Shown one piece after another: positions 8,034 through 18,019 of a DNA stretch of 64,000 bases. A program made the translations under genes and the position numbers. Source of the stretch: Prostheceraeus crozeri (lineage: Eukaryota > Platyhelminthes > Polycladida > Euryleptidae); assembly GCA_907163375.1 (NCBI GenBank), contig CAJQUW010015464.1, positions 1 through 64,000 on the forward strand, in the 5' to 3' direction. The number at the start of each line of letters is the position of its first letter. Position 1 is the stretch's first letter. The notes beneath the pieces were generated by a model. It did no database searches. It saw nothing but the letters and a program-made list of their open reading frames with translations, and was not told where the DNA came from.

Positions 8034-8079
8034 GGGAATGAAATTCCCTTGTTAGGCGTAGCCATAGAACCTACGGTTC
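8034..8079. repeat. Palindromes at the convergent integrase/protease junction
   Basis: GGGAAT-GAA-ATTCCC (8034-8048), GGC-GTA-GCC (8055-8063), GAACC-TAC-GGTTC (8067-8079). The last includes the protease stop codon. AGCT-TT-AGCT (7984-7993) likewise overlaps the integrase stop. Hairpins between convergent genes could serve as RNA 3' ends. Confidence 0.85.
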
Positions 8080-8529
8080 GTTCAATTCTAACATTATATC
8101 TAGAAATGGTACTCCTTTTTGTAATTTGTACAAAACGTATAAACATAATTGTCTACAATAGGTAGTGCCTGGTGTTTGAATTTGAAACGTATTGTATGTT
8201 CCCGTTCCAAGTAATTCTGTTACTTCATTTGTAGGGGGCAAACCGTATGAATCAAAATAATAGTTCTGCTGATGATTTTTAACGCCTGCTGACCAATGTA
8301 CGCCTTTTTGGTCTGAAGTGTGAAGATTGGTTACGAAATTTACAGTTATTGATGGAACTTTGTTCCAGGAACTGAAGGTTCCTGTTGGCTTATTTTTTAG
8401 GAATTGTAATTCGTCTCTCATTAGAACATGAAAATTCTTTATTCCTAATTCATTTGCGATTTTCTTTAGGTCGAAATTTGTCGTAGTTTGCGTTCCATAT
8501 AATTTTAAAAACTCATTTATGTTGTTCAT
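8071..8529 (-). CDS. Adenain-type (C5) cysteine protease
   Basis: 152 residues. The active-site order is that of adenovirus protease: His78 in GVHWSAG, Asp93 in YYFDSYGLPP, Gln118 and Cys125 in QTPGTTYCRQLC. The Gln-Cys spacing of seven is as in the family, and Asp takes the acidic position. It would mature capsid and core precursors at LXGG-type sites in the assembling particle. The size is shorter than adenovirus adenain (about 204) but common in Polintons. ATG 8529 follows TTATTATAAA on its strand. Two palindromes lie inside it (8354-8383). The gene converges on the integrase gene with an 80-bp gap. Confidence 0.95.
   Translation of the reverse strand: MNNINEFLKLYGTQTTTNFDLKKIANELGIKNFHVLMRDELQFLKNKPTGTFSSWNKVPSITVNFVTNLHTSDQKGVHWSAGVKNHQQNYYFDSYGLPPTNEVTELLGTGTYNTFQIQTPGTTYCRQLCLYVLYKLQKGVPFLDIMLELNEP
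8354..8383. repeat. Tiny palindromes inside the protease gene
   Basis: GGAAC-TTT-GTTCC (8354-8366) and AGGAAC-TGAAG-GTTCCT (8367-8383), both translated, in the segment before the catalytic His. Confidence 0.85.
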
Positions 8530-8550
8530 TTTATAATAAAAAAATTTCTT

Positions 8551-9110
8551 AAGGGACCCCTAGAAGTCAGAAGGGACCCCTAGAAGTTAGAAGGGAGGGG
8601 TAGTAGAACTACGTTCATATGATATTGAAGGATATATTCTTGCGGCTTCTTCCACTTTTGTTTCTTCCACTTTTAAAGAAATATTATTAGTCACATGATA
8701 TATTTTAAAAACCTGAAAGATGGATAAAATTCATGAATTTGAAATTCTCAACTTTTATGATTTTTGGTGTCCGGTTTTAGATGACCTTGAACGGTCATGA
8801 TTTAAGCAATGAAAATTGTAATTCTCAAATTTTGAGATTCTTAACTTTTATGATTTTTTCGGTGTCCTTGAACGGTCATGATTTTCAAAGTAAAAAAATG
8901 ATCTTAATCTCAAATTTGTGATTCTTAACTTTTATGATTTTCGGTCATTACTTGGTGAAAACGTTTTTGAAAAATTGTAGCATTGTTTACCATGGGTAAT
9001 TTGTTTTTGCAAATGAACAGTAGGTGTCCTTGAACGGTCATGATTTTAAGGGTGAAAATTGTAATTCTCAAATTTGAGATTTTGAAAAATTTGAAAATTG
9101 GGTACTTTTA
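8551..9110. repeat. Subterminal direct repeats of the element
   Basis: No gene is seen here. AAGGGACCCCTAGAAGT repeats at 8551 and 8571 with a partial third copy. GAACGGTCATGATT recurs near 8790, 8872 and 9035, usually after GGTGTCC and before a block like AATTGTAATTCTCAAATT. Units are about 75-160 bp apart and diverged. Repeats just inside the terminus are typical of elements with protein-primed or transposase-bound ends. Confidence 0.75.
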
Positions 9111-9215
9111 AAAACGCTTAAATTTTCGCCCTTCGGCCTTCGGCCACGTGAAATTTGAAGTCTACCTAAATTTTTGAAATTTTTGAAATTTTGATTTTTT
9201 GAAAAAACCCGCAAA

Positions 9216-9281
9216 AGTGTGACATCCGGCGCAAGCGAAGCGAAGAAAAGCGAAGCGAAGCGTCGCGCCGGATGTCACACT
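9216..9281. repeat. 17-bp perfect inverted repeat, probable right terminus
   Basis: AGTGTGACATCCGGCGC (9216-9232) is the exact reverse complement of 9265-9281. The 32-nt spacer is mostly GCGAAG hexamers. Polinton termini begin with AG, and this right arm would end in CT at 9281, exactly where AT-rich viral-like DNA gives way to ordinary host-like DNA. The left terminus is outside the window, so the boundary and the 6-bp target duplication (candidate ATATAC, 9282-9287) are inferred. Confidence 0.6.
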
Positions 9282-10189
9282 ATATACTACTGTGGGTGAC
9301 ATGCCACACTCAAGTACGCGTAATTCACGCATAAACTACGCGTAACTACACATTACCCTAAACATGCAGAGTTACCGCGAGACATTACTGCAGCATATGC
9401 CGGCAGTCCTGTTATATAGGCTTTGTGTTTCATGTGTCTGTATGTATCAGAGGCTAAATAATGTGATAGGACCTAAATTTCATGCCAAGGGCACGCAGAA
9501 CATGGTAAGCGGTTCATCCGTGCTTGAAGCGGCAACGCGGACAACCGTAGACGACGCATAAACTATAAACACTCGCCAGAGCTTATTCATAAACATTCCC
9601 CATGTTTTAACAGCATCAGATCATGTGATTGCTGATTGCTACTGCAGCGCAGATGTACGCGCGTAGAAGTATAAACTGCTCTTAAACAAGATGTTTGAGG
9701 TGATCCGCAATTACGTGTGAATTACGCGCGGCAATGTGACCTCGTGAGGTACTAGGAATTCCTTTATACCCACTTACTAAGTTCCAGCATGTGCCATCTC
9801 TTTGAGTTAGTCTTTACTTCTATGAAGCTGAAATAGTTAAACAATCTAACTCTGTGATTATGATTCATTCATATATTCCTGTAGAAATCTGGATATTCGA
9901 TTGCTACCTGCTATCAGAATGTGGCTCAGCAGGTCGCACAGAGATTCATTCAATAGTTTAGTTGATTTCCGCTTAGTTAGCATGATTGTTATCAAATATC
10001 CATTCCTTTTGATGTCCAACTTGTTTGATACTACTTACATAGAAGAGTCATCTCGGTAGTATATAAATTGGCAAATTTTGACTTTTTTCAAAAGTGCTCA
10101 AATAATTTTTTGGACCACGGGAACGTAATCTCGGCAAGAAACTGAATCGTCTCATACAAAAATTTTCACTGTACACAGATACCTTTTAG
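9282..10189. other. Host flank, no gene recognised
   Basis: Base composition is more balanced than on the left. Several TACGCGTAA-like words occur just after the element end (9315-9345). The longest open frame (9364-9561) matches nothing I know. A fragment GTCGACACTCTACCTAT at about 10191 also occurs at about 30612, next to the dispersed repeat listed at 30611-31245. Confidence 0.6.
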
Positions 10190-10220
10190 GGTCGACACTC
10201 TACCTATATATCCCTACTCT

Positions 10221-10493
10221 ATGCTTCGAAGGGCGCGAGCTGAAGGTAAGATGTTAAGTAACATCAAGAAAAAGAAACTGCTGTATCTGGGGCATGTATT
10301 AAGAAGAGAAAGAACATTGGAAAAACTGGTATGATGCCAGGATGGTCGCCCAAGAAGTAGTAGGATGTCCAATTGTAAAGAATGGACTGGAAACACCTTC
10401 AGCGAACTGTCTAGATTGGCTGTAGACGGAAGAGTTTGGAGACAGTTAGCTGTCAGGAGCTCTACCAACCCTCGACGCGAGGAAGGTGCTTGA
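10221..10493 (+). mobile_element. LINE C-terminal fragment
   Basis: The frame from 10221 reads MLRRARAEGKMLSNIKKKKL followed by YLGHVLRRERTLEKL and a stop. After a frame change it continues as GRPRSSRMSN, then WTGNTFSELSRLAVDGRVW. KKKLLYLGHV and the EWTG..S..L.RLA.D...W pattern are typical of the extreme C terminus of RTE/CR1-type LINE polyproteins. Both a stop and a frameshift are present, so it is dead. Confidence 0.75.
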
Positions 10494-10494
10494 A

Positions 10495-10733
10495 GAAGGA
10501 GTTTTATCATTTATTAACAAAGCTTCTGCCATACGAGTTTCAAATTCACTACGTCCTGTGTATTTAACAGAAAAACAATTATTAATATCATTACTACAGT
10601 TTGGCCATATGTTCAGATAGCTACTTGCGTCTGAGTTATCTCTTGTATGTCTTTTATTCTTTGATGTATTTGCGTTTCGTTTGTCCCAAGTATTGGGTAT
10701 CAGGATCAACCCGAAATTCAAATTTGTACACAA
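10495..10733 (-). mobile_element. Possible GIY-YIG/PLE C-terminal fragment
   Basis: The minus frame contains VKYTGRSEFETRMAEALLI, which resembles the end of GIY-YIG domains in Penelope-like elements. The rest is low in recognisable motifs. It abuts the plus-strand LINE fragment. Confidence 0.35.
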
Positions 10734-10879
10734 TGCATTTTGCAGCTTATTTGTTTTATCTTTCTGACTGAAGTACTGTCCTGTTGTACAGATACCTTAT
10801 AAACGGCAAATATTCAGAGAAAAATGTAAACACAAAGGGAAAGCTGTGACGACAAGACCTACGACAAGACAATTATTGT

Positions 10880-11000
10880 ACACGCACCTGTAAACTGTAC
10901 GGTACGAACCATGGCTACGAAACCGATGTACAAAACGAGAATAACAAAATGTACGAAAGCACTATCGATAAAGATAATCCAATAGGACAGCCAACCCTCA
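10880..11000. repeat. Dispersed repeat, copy 1 (inverted copy at 35795-35915)
   Basis: CGATGTACAAAACGAGAATA and AACAAAATGTACGAAA here match the reverse complement of 35795-35915, down to a shared ATCCAATAGG edge. About 120 bp, diverged. No coding potential. Confidence 0.75.
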
Positions 11001-11329
11001 CATCTTGCGTATGGAGGAAGAGTGAAATTCACTAATTCTTGTAAATACATCCGAAGTAATGGTCCCCTTCGATCAAAAACTTCATTTTGAATGACAGGCA
11101 AGCACCAAAGATATATTTTTTGATGAAAACACTTATTACATCAACTCAAAGAAAAATTGCAAACAAGCTTAGTTCAGACAGCAATATATTTTGTCTCTTT
11201 TCAATCTGACGAGTTCTTTCCTGAAGATTATCTGCGAACTGATTCTGTGATCTGAAAATACAAACAGATAGAAGAAACAATCATTTATACTTTTGGCAAT
11301 TAATTTTGACTTTTGCTCTAAATCTGCAT
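11001..11329. other. No gene recognised
   Basis: Nothing identifiable on either strand. A minus-strand frame across 11281-11553 falls in a dispersed repeat and is not considered a gene. Confidence 0.5.
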
Positions 11330-11655
11330 TTTATGATAGATATCATTGATAATTTTCTCCTATGTCTATTTTCAACATCTGGCATAGTAATGGCAAGTGT
11401 AAATCTGGGCATCATTCCGAAAATGCTGTTGCATAACGCCATGATATATTCTATATTTTTGCTTTTATCCTTTATAGAATAAACTTGGAGATCTTGATCG
11501 ATTGAATAAGCTTTCTTGTGGCTCTTTCCTTTCGCGTCTAACATGTATACCATACTACTTATAAAGTTATTTTCACAAAAACCTCATGAAAGTTCTCATT
11601 ACCACTCATTATGTTCTCATCAAAGCATCTTGAGTACATCATGAGTTAAATATCT
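11330..11655 (-). repeat. CATGAG-rich dispersed repeat, inverted copy
   Basis: The reverse complement matches 62200-62660. Shared blocks include GATGTTGAAAATAGAC, a GGATAAAA(A/G)(T/G)CAAAAATATAGAA-like block and CTTTGATGAGAACAT. The strands are opposite, so these are inverted copies about 51 kb apart. Confidence 0.8.
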
Positions 11656-12398
11656 TCTTATGAGAAGATCAACGACAGATTCATACTAACAAACGCAAAA
11701 CCTGTAGTCGCATGCATCGAAGAATCAGCAGACGTGGGTTTTCCCAGGGAAGCTTGACACACCTCGGGAGTGATTTCGGAGAGAATTTGCTCTGACAGTT
11801 TAGCCAGTGTTCCCATACTCCTCTGGTGATCCTGTAGAGCGCATCTGGTCTCGTACCTCCTCCAAATTTCTTTTGATGACTGCTTTCCACACGCTAAAAG
11901 CACTCTGCGATGTTTAGGAAGGTCAGGTAGGGTGGAATTCTGCAAATTTAGTGCTGAACCGCCGATGATACTTCATGTGCTCGGCTGTGACACGCAGCAT
12001 CATCGAATAGATGCTTTGTCTATCAATCTCAGAAATTACACGTTTATGTAGCGGAACATTCACATTGATGGCGACTCAGTTATCGAGTGCAAAATGTCGC
12101 TATCTATTTCCAAATTTCGATGTTCATTTGACAGATCTGTGCTAATGAGCGATATTGCCGATGATGAAGAGAGACTTGTAGCTATTCAATGTGAAAAGTC
12201 CCTTATCATTCTAAAATGACGTTAATTAATGCACAACATCGTTAATAACTGACAGATTTATATTAACAGACGGAAAAACCTGTAGTCCCGGATGCGGTCA
12301 GAGTCCGAGGCTTTTATCAAGCCGCAGCACAATGCTGGACTTAAAACCCTTATTTTTGAAACATCTACGTCCATTTGACAATTTGTAGATAAATGGAA
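11656..12398. other. No gene recognised; internal short duplication
   Basis: A block around 11668-11720 (CGACAGATTCATACTAACAA, then CCTGTAGTC) recurs diverged at 12249-12300 (CTGACAGATTTATATTAACA, then CCTGTAGTC). No protein family is recognised. Confidence 0.5.
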
Positions 12399-13070
12399 GC
12401 GCGCATCTAGCCGAATTCATAGTCTTTATTGCTATAGGGGCCTTCCTATAGCCAATTAGGAATGTGCAATTTAATATGCTGAGCCAATTAGGAATGTGCT
12501 CTTTAGATCGAACGGCGAGACCTACCGTATTAGACTGACCCGCAGTTGCAAATCGGTAGACGACGGAAGACGAGCAGGAATCAGGCAGCTGATCCTTAGG
12601 AGAGCGCACTGGAATGCGTCTGCGTTATGGTCTATTACGGTAGAAGGAGCACAGGTCTCGCCGTTCAATCTAAAGAACACATTCCTAATGGGAAGGTGGC
12701 TTAATCCTAATCATTTCTAATCAAAGGTGACAGTCGACGCAGTTTCTCTGTCATAGCTTCTCATGTCATTGACTGTAATTGCGATCGTAGATATCTTCGT
12801 TCAATTGTCTTTCACGCTAGAAATGACAGGTTATTACGCATTTCTGAAGCTTTGCATATTCGGTACTTCAAGCCAAATTTGTGCAAGCAACGTGAGCTGT
12901 ATATTGGTATTCATCTACCGTGGTGAAGCCATCTCCTTTCTAGCATGCAGTTGTACTTCTCATTTGTCATCTCTCATTTGCATTCTTTCTACAGGGTATG
13001 TTCTGTTGAGAAGACCCCTATAGGAAGGCCCCTATAGCAATAAAGACTATGAATTCGGCTAGATGCGCGC
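12399..13070. repeat. Foldback-type element with 53-bp perfect inverted repeats
   Basis: 12399-12451 is the exact reverse complement of 13018-13070 (inner edge CTATAGGAAGGCC, outer edge GCGCGC). Inside, 12489-12522 and 12653-12686 form a second inverted pair differing at about two positions. The inner left arm is part of a minus-strand PLE GIY-YIG fragment, so the inner pair is the same PLE piece in both orientations. A perfect 53-bp match implies recent formation or gene conversion. Confidence 0.9.
12454..12609 (-). mobile_element. PLE GIY-YIG fragment
   Basis: The minus frame reads KDQLPDSCSSSVVYRFATAG, then QSNTVGLAVRSKEHIPNWL. The order of landmarks (KD.LP, VVY.F, G.S, R...EH.P.WL) is that of the GIY-YIG domain of Penelope-like retroelements. 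Compare the better copy at 51984-52445. Confidence 0.7.
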
Positions 13071-13604
13071 TTTCAGTTACTCTTATTTTTATTTTAGTCA
13101 ACTAATATTGGTTAATGACGTATATTAATTTGCTTCACTTACTATTTTAGTTATTTTGATTCCGAGCTTTTCCCTATTTTTTCAAATTTTTGTCTCCTCA
13201 ACTTTTGTCTCCAGAACTTTCGTCTTCTCAAATTTCGTTTTATCAATTTTTCGTAATGTGCCTGCCAAGGTTTATCTGAAATAGAAGAAAGTGGTGAAAT
13301 AATCACTGGCAAAATATATGGAAGAAATTTGAACAAAATTGGTTTTGAGTAAAACAAAGCTCCAAGTCAAAGGAGAAATTTTGTTTAAAATTTCCTTTCC
13401 AATAGTGAGGGAACATCGGAAGGTCAATTTTTAAAACTGAGTAGTAGCAAATAATCAGTCGTCGACAAATTCACCAGATAAACGCGTTTCTTATCATAGG
13501 TGGCAAAAACAAAATGATTGGGCTGGCTGTGTATACATGTACACTGTACATCATGAAGTCCTATTTAAGCACGAATGTAAGTACTAAACAGAAAAGAATT
13601 AGAA
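13071..13604. other. No gene recognised
   Basis: A run of related T-rich phrases (AACTTTTGTCTCC, AACTTTCGTCTTC) near 13190-13250 looks like a decayed short tandem repeat. Nothing else is identified. Confidence 0.5.
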
Positions 13605-14280
13605 TTAATAATAATAATAATAATACTTTATTCGTCAGTTACAAAGGGCGGTAATGTCAGAGGCGGGGTGACAATATCATGAGTACATCGAAAATTTCAC
13701 AAAACTGTTATTATACAAAGCAAGTCGCCTATTCAAAGGTCGTAAAATCCGTGAATGTCTCACACCACTTTGGTTTTTTCTCAATACAAAAAATTGCGAT
13801 AAGGGATGATTTTCTTTCGCACATGAAATCTTTTTTATAATCCGAATACAAGTCTTGTCAAGTCTGCTTTGCAGACTGGGAATGTCATTGACTTTTGCCC
13901 GTCTTTGAGCAACACGATCTAGCTGAACAAGTTTTTTCAAGTTTGTCTTTGAAACATCACAAATGGCTGGCCAGCAAAAAGACATGTGACAATACACAAG
14001 AGACGTACAAGCCTGCCAAACAACACTGCCGCGGTTAGAATTACATTTCAGGCGTTTTACTATTGACATTGCCCGACAGCACCTATTATACAGTTCGCTA
14101 AACTGTTTATCCCATTTCGCATCAAATGAAAAAAATACTCCCAATATTTTCAAATTTTCAACCTCTTCAATACATGCGTTATTGATATAAATAGGAGAGA
14201 CAGTGGGATTACAGTTTGTTCGAGAAATAGTCATACACTTCGCTTTATCAACATTTACTACAAGCCTTCTATCAGACACC
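13605..14280 (-). mobile_element. 5'-truncated LINE with (AAT/ATT)n tail
   Basis: The minus frame (about 200 residues, 13677-14279) reads like the region after a non-LTR reverse transcriptase: LVVNVDKAKCMTISR, VENLKILGVFFSFDAKWD, and KKLVQLDRVAQRRA. Its 3' side on the minus strand ends in an ATT microsatellite (about 13604-13625), the usual tail of several LINE clades. The frame is open over the whole remnant, so it is fairly young. The 5' end is cut at about 14280. Confidence 0.85.
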
Positions 14281-14309
14281 CACTTTGTGAATTACCGAAC
14301 TTAAATTCA

Positions 14310-14905
14310 CAAAAGTACTAAAATGCTTGTTGAGTACTAATATGATGTACTAATATCAATCTCAATAGATGACGCGACACGAGACTGTTAATCACGCAGC
14401 TGTTAATGACGGCGCTCGCTATCTGAAAAAGTCTTTTTGTTCCAACTGAGAGCGCATTGTTCACGATGCGAATAGCGAGTGTGGAGCGAGTGCCAACAAC
14501 TTTAAATGACAAATGATCCTGGAAATCAACCTGTGACATTTAATCGATACCCTCTTATTGAAACAAATACATCAATTTGGATCAAAAGGATCCTCATCGA
14601 TATCACCAACAGTGCTTTGAGCCGTGTCAACGTCTACCATTTTCTACGACTGCACTTTGAGTCCTGCCAACGTCCACCATTTTCTCATACTTCTTTCAGT
14701 CTTCTCAACGTTTTCCATCCTCTCCAACTCTGATTTGAGTCCTGCTAACGCCTTCCGTCCTCTCCGACAAAGCTTTGCGTCTTGTAAACGTCTACCCACT
14801 TCACCGACTGCGCTTTGATTCTTGTGAATATTTTATTCATCCAAATACATTTGTGTTTAATTGCCAAAGCAGTTCTTCGATGGATATGCGTATGTGATGT
14901 AGCAT
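14310..14905. repeat. Dispersed non-coding repeat, copy 1
   Basis: It matches 30650-31245 in the same orientation. Shared landmarks include GATGACGCGACACGAG, GCAGCTG.TAATGACGGCG, ACAAATGATCCTG and TTGTGTTTAATTGCCAAAGC, with nearly the same end at CTTCTTCGATGGAT. No coding capacity is recognised. It is probably a non-autonomous transposon. Confidence 0.85.
14615..14825. repeat. 39-40 bp tandem repeat inside the dispersed repeat
   Basis: About five diverged units begin CTTTGAGTCCTGCCAACGTC. The second family copy (31070-31160) has only about two units, so copy number changed after the copies separated. Confidence 0.75.
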
Positions 14906-15567
14906 GCTAGATATGCCGTATGGCATTTTTCGATATGGTGGAGGTGCTAGTCCTATGCAACTCATAGGCCTCGCACTTATTGCAAAAATGAAGAAGAGCG
15001 TAAACCAAGGAATTCCCTCATCTTGTAAATTAACATGGCTGGTACCCTTATTCTCTGAGGAAGACATTGAGTACAACACTAGTAAAAAGCAGTTCACCGA
15101 GAACAGCCGTGGTACCAGTGGAATTGGCAGAAGCAGATACATTGGTGTGCAACTGCAATGCATCATTACGTGAGATGTTTTAGTTCTGTGGAAGCGGTTC
15201 AGCTGCATCTTTGCTGATATGCTATGAGACAGAGATGAAGAATCTGTTTGCACAATGATGCTCGTATAGCTTAGTGCCCTTGCATCAATTGTGCTTAGGT
15301 GGAAAAGGTTTTCTATAAGCAACATGTAGAATACATAAGCCCAAGCAGGCAATGAAAGGAGGCCATAATGAAACAGTGATAATAAGCGTATTCGTAAACT
15401 GCTTTGGTTCGCAATTATGAGATAGCATATAGTCAACATCTTCACAGTTTGCTTAAATGATGATAGTATTACTCAGACGATGTATCATCTCTCTACAATC
15501 AGTGAATGGCAATAGTGTTTCCAACAAAAAACACAAGACTTATCAGTGACATACATTGACTGTTAAA
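14906..15567. other. No gene recognised
   Basis: A 202-codon minus frame (14837-15445) and a shorter plus frame (14904-15173) are open, but neither shows a known motif. The former runs into the dispersed repeat. I treat both as chance. Confidence 0.5.
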
Positions 15568-17110
15568 GTTATTTCTTCATCACAAACAGCATAGTTTCCA
15601 AAGGTACATGACATGTAGAACACAGCAATATGAGAACATGTTAAACAGAGGAAGGACCGCTCCCGTTTTGAACACCTAATGCAGTTCCGTTCACGCAAAA
15701 ATCGAAAGCTCTATTCACACAGGCGACAGCGACACCTTGCGACATTGACGACACCGTTCAGACCAACTCGGCGACGCTCTGACGACATTTCGACGGCATT
15801 CACGCGACAAATTAACACAGAATCATTAACGTTTTTCATAAATATCTTATTACTCATTATTGTGTTTTTTTATTATCACGATGAGCTTCCTTGCATGATC
15901 AGCTTTCAAACGAATACAAATATGGTTCGGTTATCAACTGTATTTTAGTTGATATTTTGTGATTCAATTACTCGTCAGTAACCGATCCTTTTCACCAAGC
16001 ATGCTTAGTTATTGGCGTCAGCTTGAAGAAATTTCATTGGGTTAAAGATGGTGTGAGGTCATGCTTTTGTCTATTTGTGCGTAAATTGGGTCTAGCACAT
16101 GATTGAGTTTGCAAAAAATAGATTATTACCTTAGTTACCATTCAAGGATTCGAGTGAACATCAAAAAGATATTTTTAAAGACACACCTTCATTTCGACGC
16201 CTAGATACCCTTGCGTTAATTTGATAGTTACTACAAGCTGTCATAAAATGAAATATGAACATTGATGACAACTTGCGCTCAGTTTCCAATGCAGCTGTTT
16301 GTCACACAAAATTTCTGCATGCACAAATCGATAGGGATTATCAAAAAAATGATGAGTTCGCTTTCACAGCAGATGAGACGGCTTGTCATATTTATTTTAA
16401 TCACATTCATTCTCAATAACATCTCTCTCAACTCACATCAAGGTTTACAGTAATTCAATTTCAATAATACAATTGTGAAGCAAGTAAATAATGAGATGCA
16501 TTAATTAGGTATGTCATCAAAAGTTGGAATAACCACTAGCCATCCCATGAATTTATCTCGAAACATTTCCTTGTCATGTTTGATATCAAATTGAAGCAAA
16601 TGTTTTTCTCTACACAAATATTCAGGTTTTGCAAGCTCAAAACGATGAGCAAATGATTTCGTTTTCGTTCTGACTACCAGCCATTACACATTTTTGTGTT
16701 CCTGCACAGAAAGCTATGATCCTAAATCATTTGTCAAGTCATTCTCGTTTCAGCCACCTGCAGATGTGCGGGGCAAACCAGCGACTTCACGCGACATGAC
16801 AAATTTTGGAGCTCCTATCTCTAACATAGGTCGCAGAGAATTTCAGAACATTTTTCTGAGTGAGGAGCGTGTCGTCGAATGTCACGTTCATGTCACGTGG
16901 TCTATGTGAACGCGCAGGCAGGTTTACATATAATCTTGAAGTAACTACTGCAATTGACTGCAATGATTGACAGTGTCGCTACCGTGTCGTGTCTCCTGTC
17001 TGAATGGAGCTTAAGCGTCTTCATCACAAAGAGCACAAAGCATAGTTCCAAAGGTAGGCCTACATGACATGTAGCTCCCGTTTTGAACACCTAATGCAGT
17101 TCCGTTCACA
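15568..17110. mobile_element. Possible 1.3-kb DNA transposon inside a duplicated block
   Basis: GAACACCTAATGCAGTTCCG, with the preceding CATGACATGTAG block, occurs at both ends (15600-15705 and 17040-17105), a direct repeat of about 100 bp. Between them, an edge like ATTCACACAGGCGACAGCG (about 15712) is echoed inverted near 17000-16980, as if it were a diverged terminal inverted repeat. No transposase is seen. The element type is uncertain. Confidence 0.35.
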
Positions 17111-18019
17111 CAATAATCTAAGCGTCTCTATTTCTAACATCCGCTTGTAGTCACTTTTATTGGTAGAGCTTTTCAAAAAATCAATAGGTTCCACGTTTTT
17201 CATCTTCGTTCCATCTCCTTCCAATTTTGTCCTCCATATTTCACTGTCATTGCAATGCAGCATGGAGAACTCCTCTTTCCAACTACGATCCAAATTTTGA
17301 TTCATAACATGCTCATCCAGATCCATTAGTCGCTCAACTAAAGCGCCAGCTTAAATATTTTCATTTAGATTTGCAACACTTTCTATAGCTTTTAATGAAT
17401 AGTCAAGGTGTCTTGCTACAAACCATGAAGTTGGGAAACGAGTCATCATACAATCTAACAACTTAAAGTGTTGTTGACTGTCAAGAATGGACGTTAAGTT
17501 GAATATGAATATATTTGATGCAACACAGCAACAACATTTAGTTTTGGATACCTAACTCGTGTGATGGCATTCTTCCCTCTCAAAAGTTCATTCTAATGAG
17601 TTATTCAATGCTATTCTGTTCTAACTTCATATAATAAGGTCATGAAACGACTTATCGATAAGATGTTCGAGTTATATTTACTGTGTCGTTTAAACTGATA
17701 TTTCATTCACATAATTTGTTAAAACGCAATCATAGTATCATATCTTAAAGGACTCATCTTCATCGTAAACATATTGAGAACAAATAGCAATGATGTAACT
17801 TCCAGATCTTCTGCTTTTTGAGACAGAATCATCAGAACGAGATTGCTTGCAAAGAAGAAAGAAGTGTGTTTTGTGTATGCGTGTGGCGCGTGATTGACTT
17901 CCCTTTATTCAATTCATCTATTTTTTCAACCTTCTCCTCTACTGATAGAGTTGTCGATACGGGAGGTCAGTCATGATGATTAAGGAAAAGCAGGTTCTCT
18001 CCCAATTTTTGCAACTTAT
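17111..18019. other. No gene recognised
   Basis: A short minus frame (17060-17326) is rich in charged residues but matches no family I know. The remainder is AT-rich without repeats. Confidence 0.5.

Larger units (their letters stand above)
1..9281. mobile_element. Polinton/Maverick or adintovirus-like integrated element, right part
   Basis: Seen: one compact block carries a B-family DNA polymerase, a retrovirus-type integrase, an adenain-type protease, a capsid-like protein and virion-type small proteins, almost without spacing. It is far richer in A+T than the DNA right of 9281. Known: PolB, integrase and adenoviral-type protease together define Polinton/Maverick and adintovirus elements, and parvovirus-type PLA2 domains occur in adintoviruses. 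Inferred: the element starts left of the window, so the packaging ATPase, penton and polymerase N terminus are not visible. Apart from the polymerase frame break the genes are open, so insertion may be fairly recent. Confidence 0.92.

Noticed and set aside
1-9281. Bacteriophage or plasmid contamination
   Set aside because: The fibre motif is phage-like, but a retrovirus-type integrase, adenain, parvovirus-type PLA2 and joining to metazoan DNA at 9281 indicate an animal Polinton/adintovirus-type element.
11281-11553. 90-codon minus-strand ORF with basic C terminus
   Set aside because: Most of it is a dispersed repeat also present at 62440-62640, where the frame is not kept.
14837-15445. 202-codon minus-strand ORF
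   Set aside because: No known motif, unusual composition, and its 3' part lies in a dispersed repeat.
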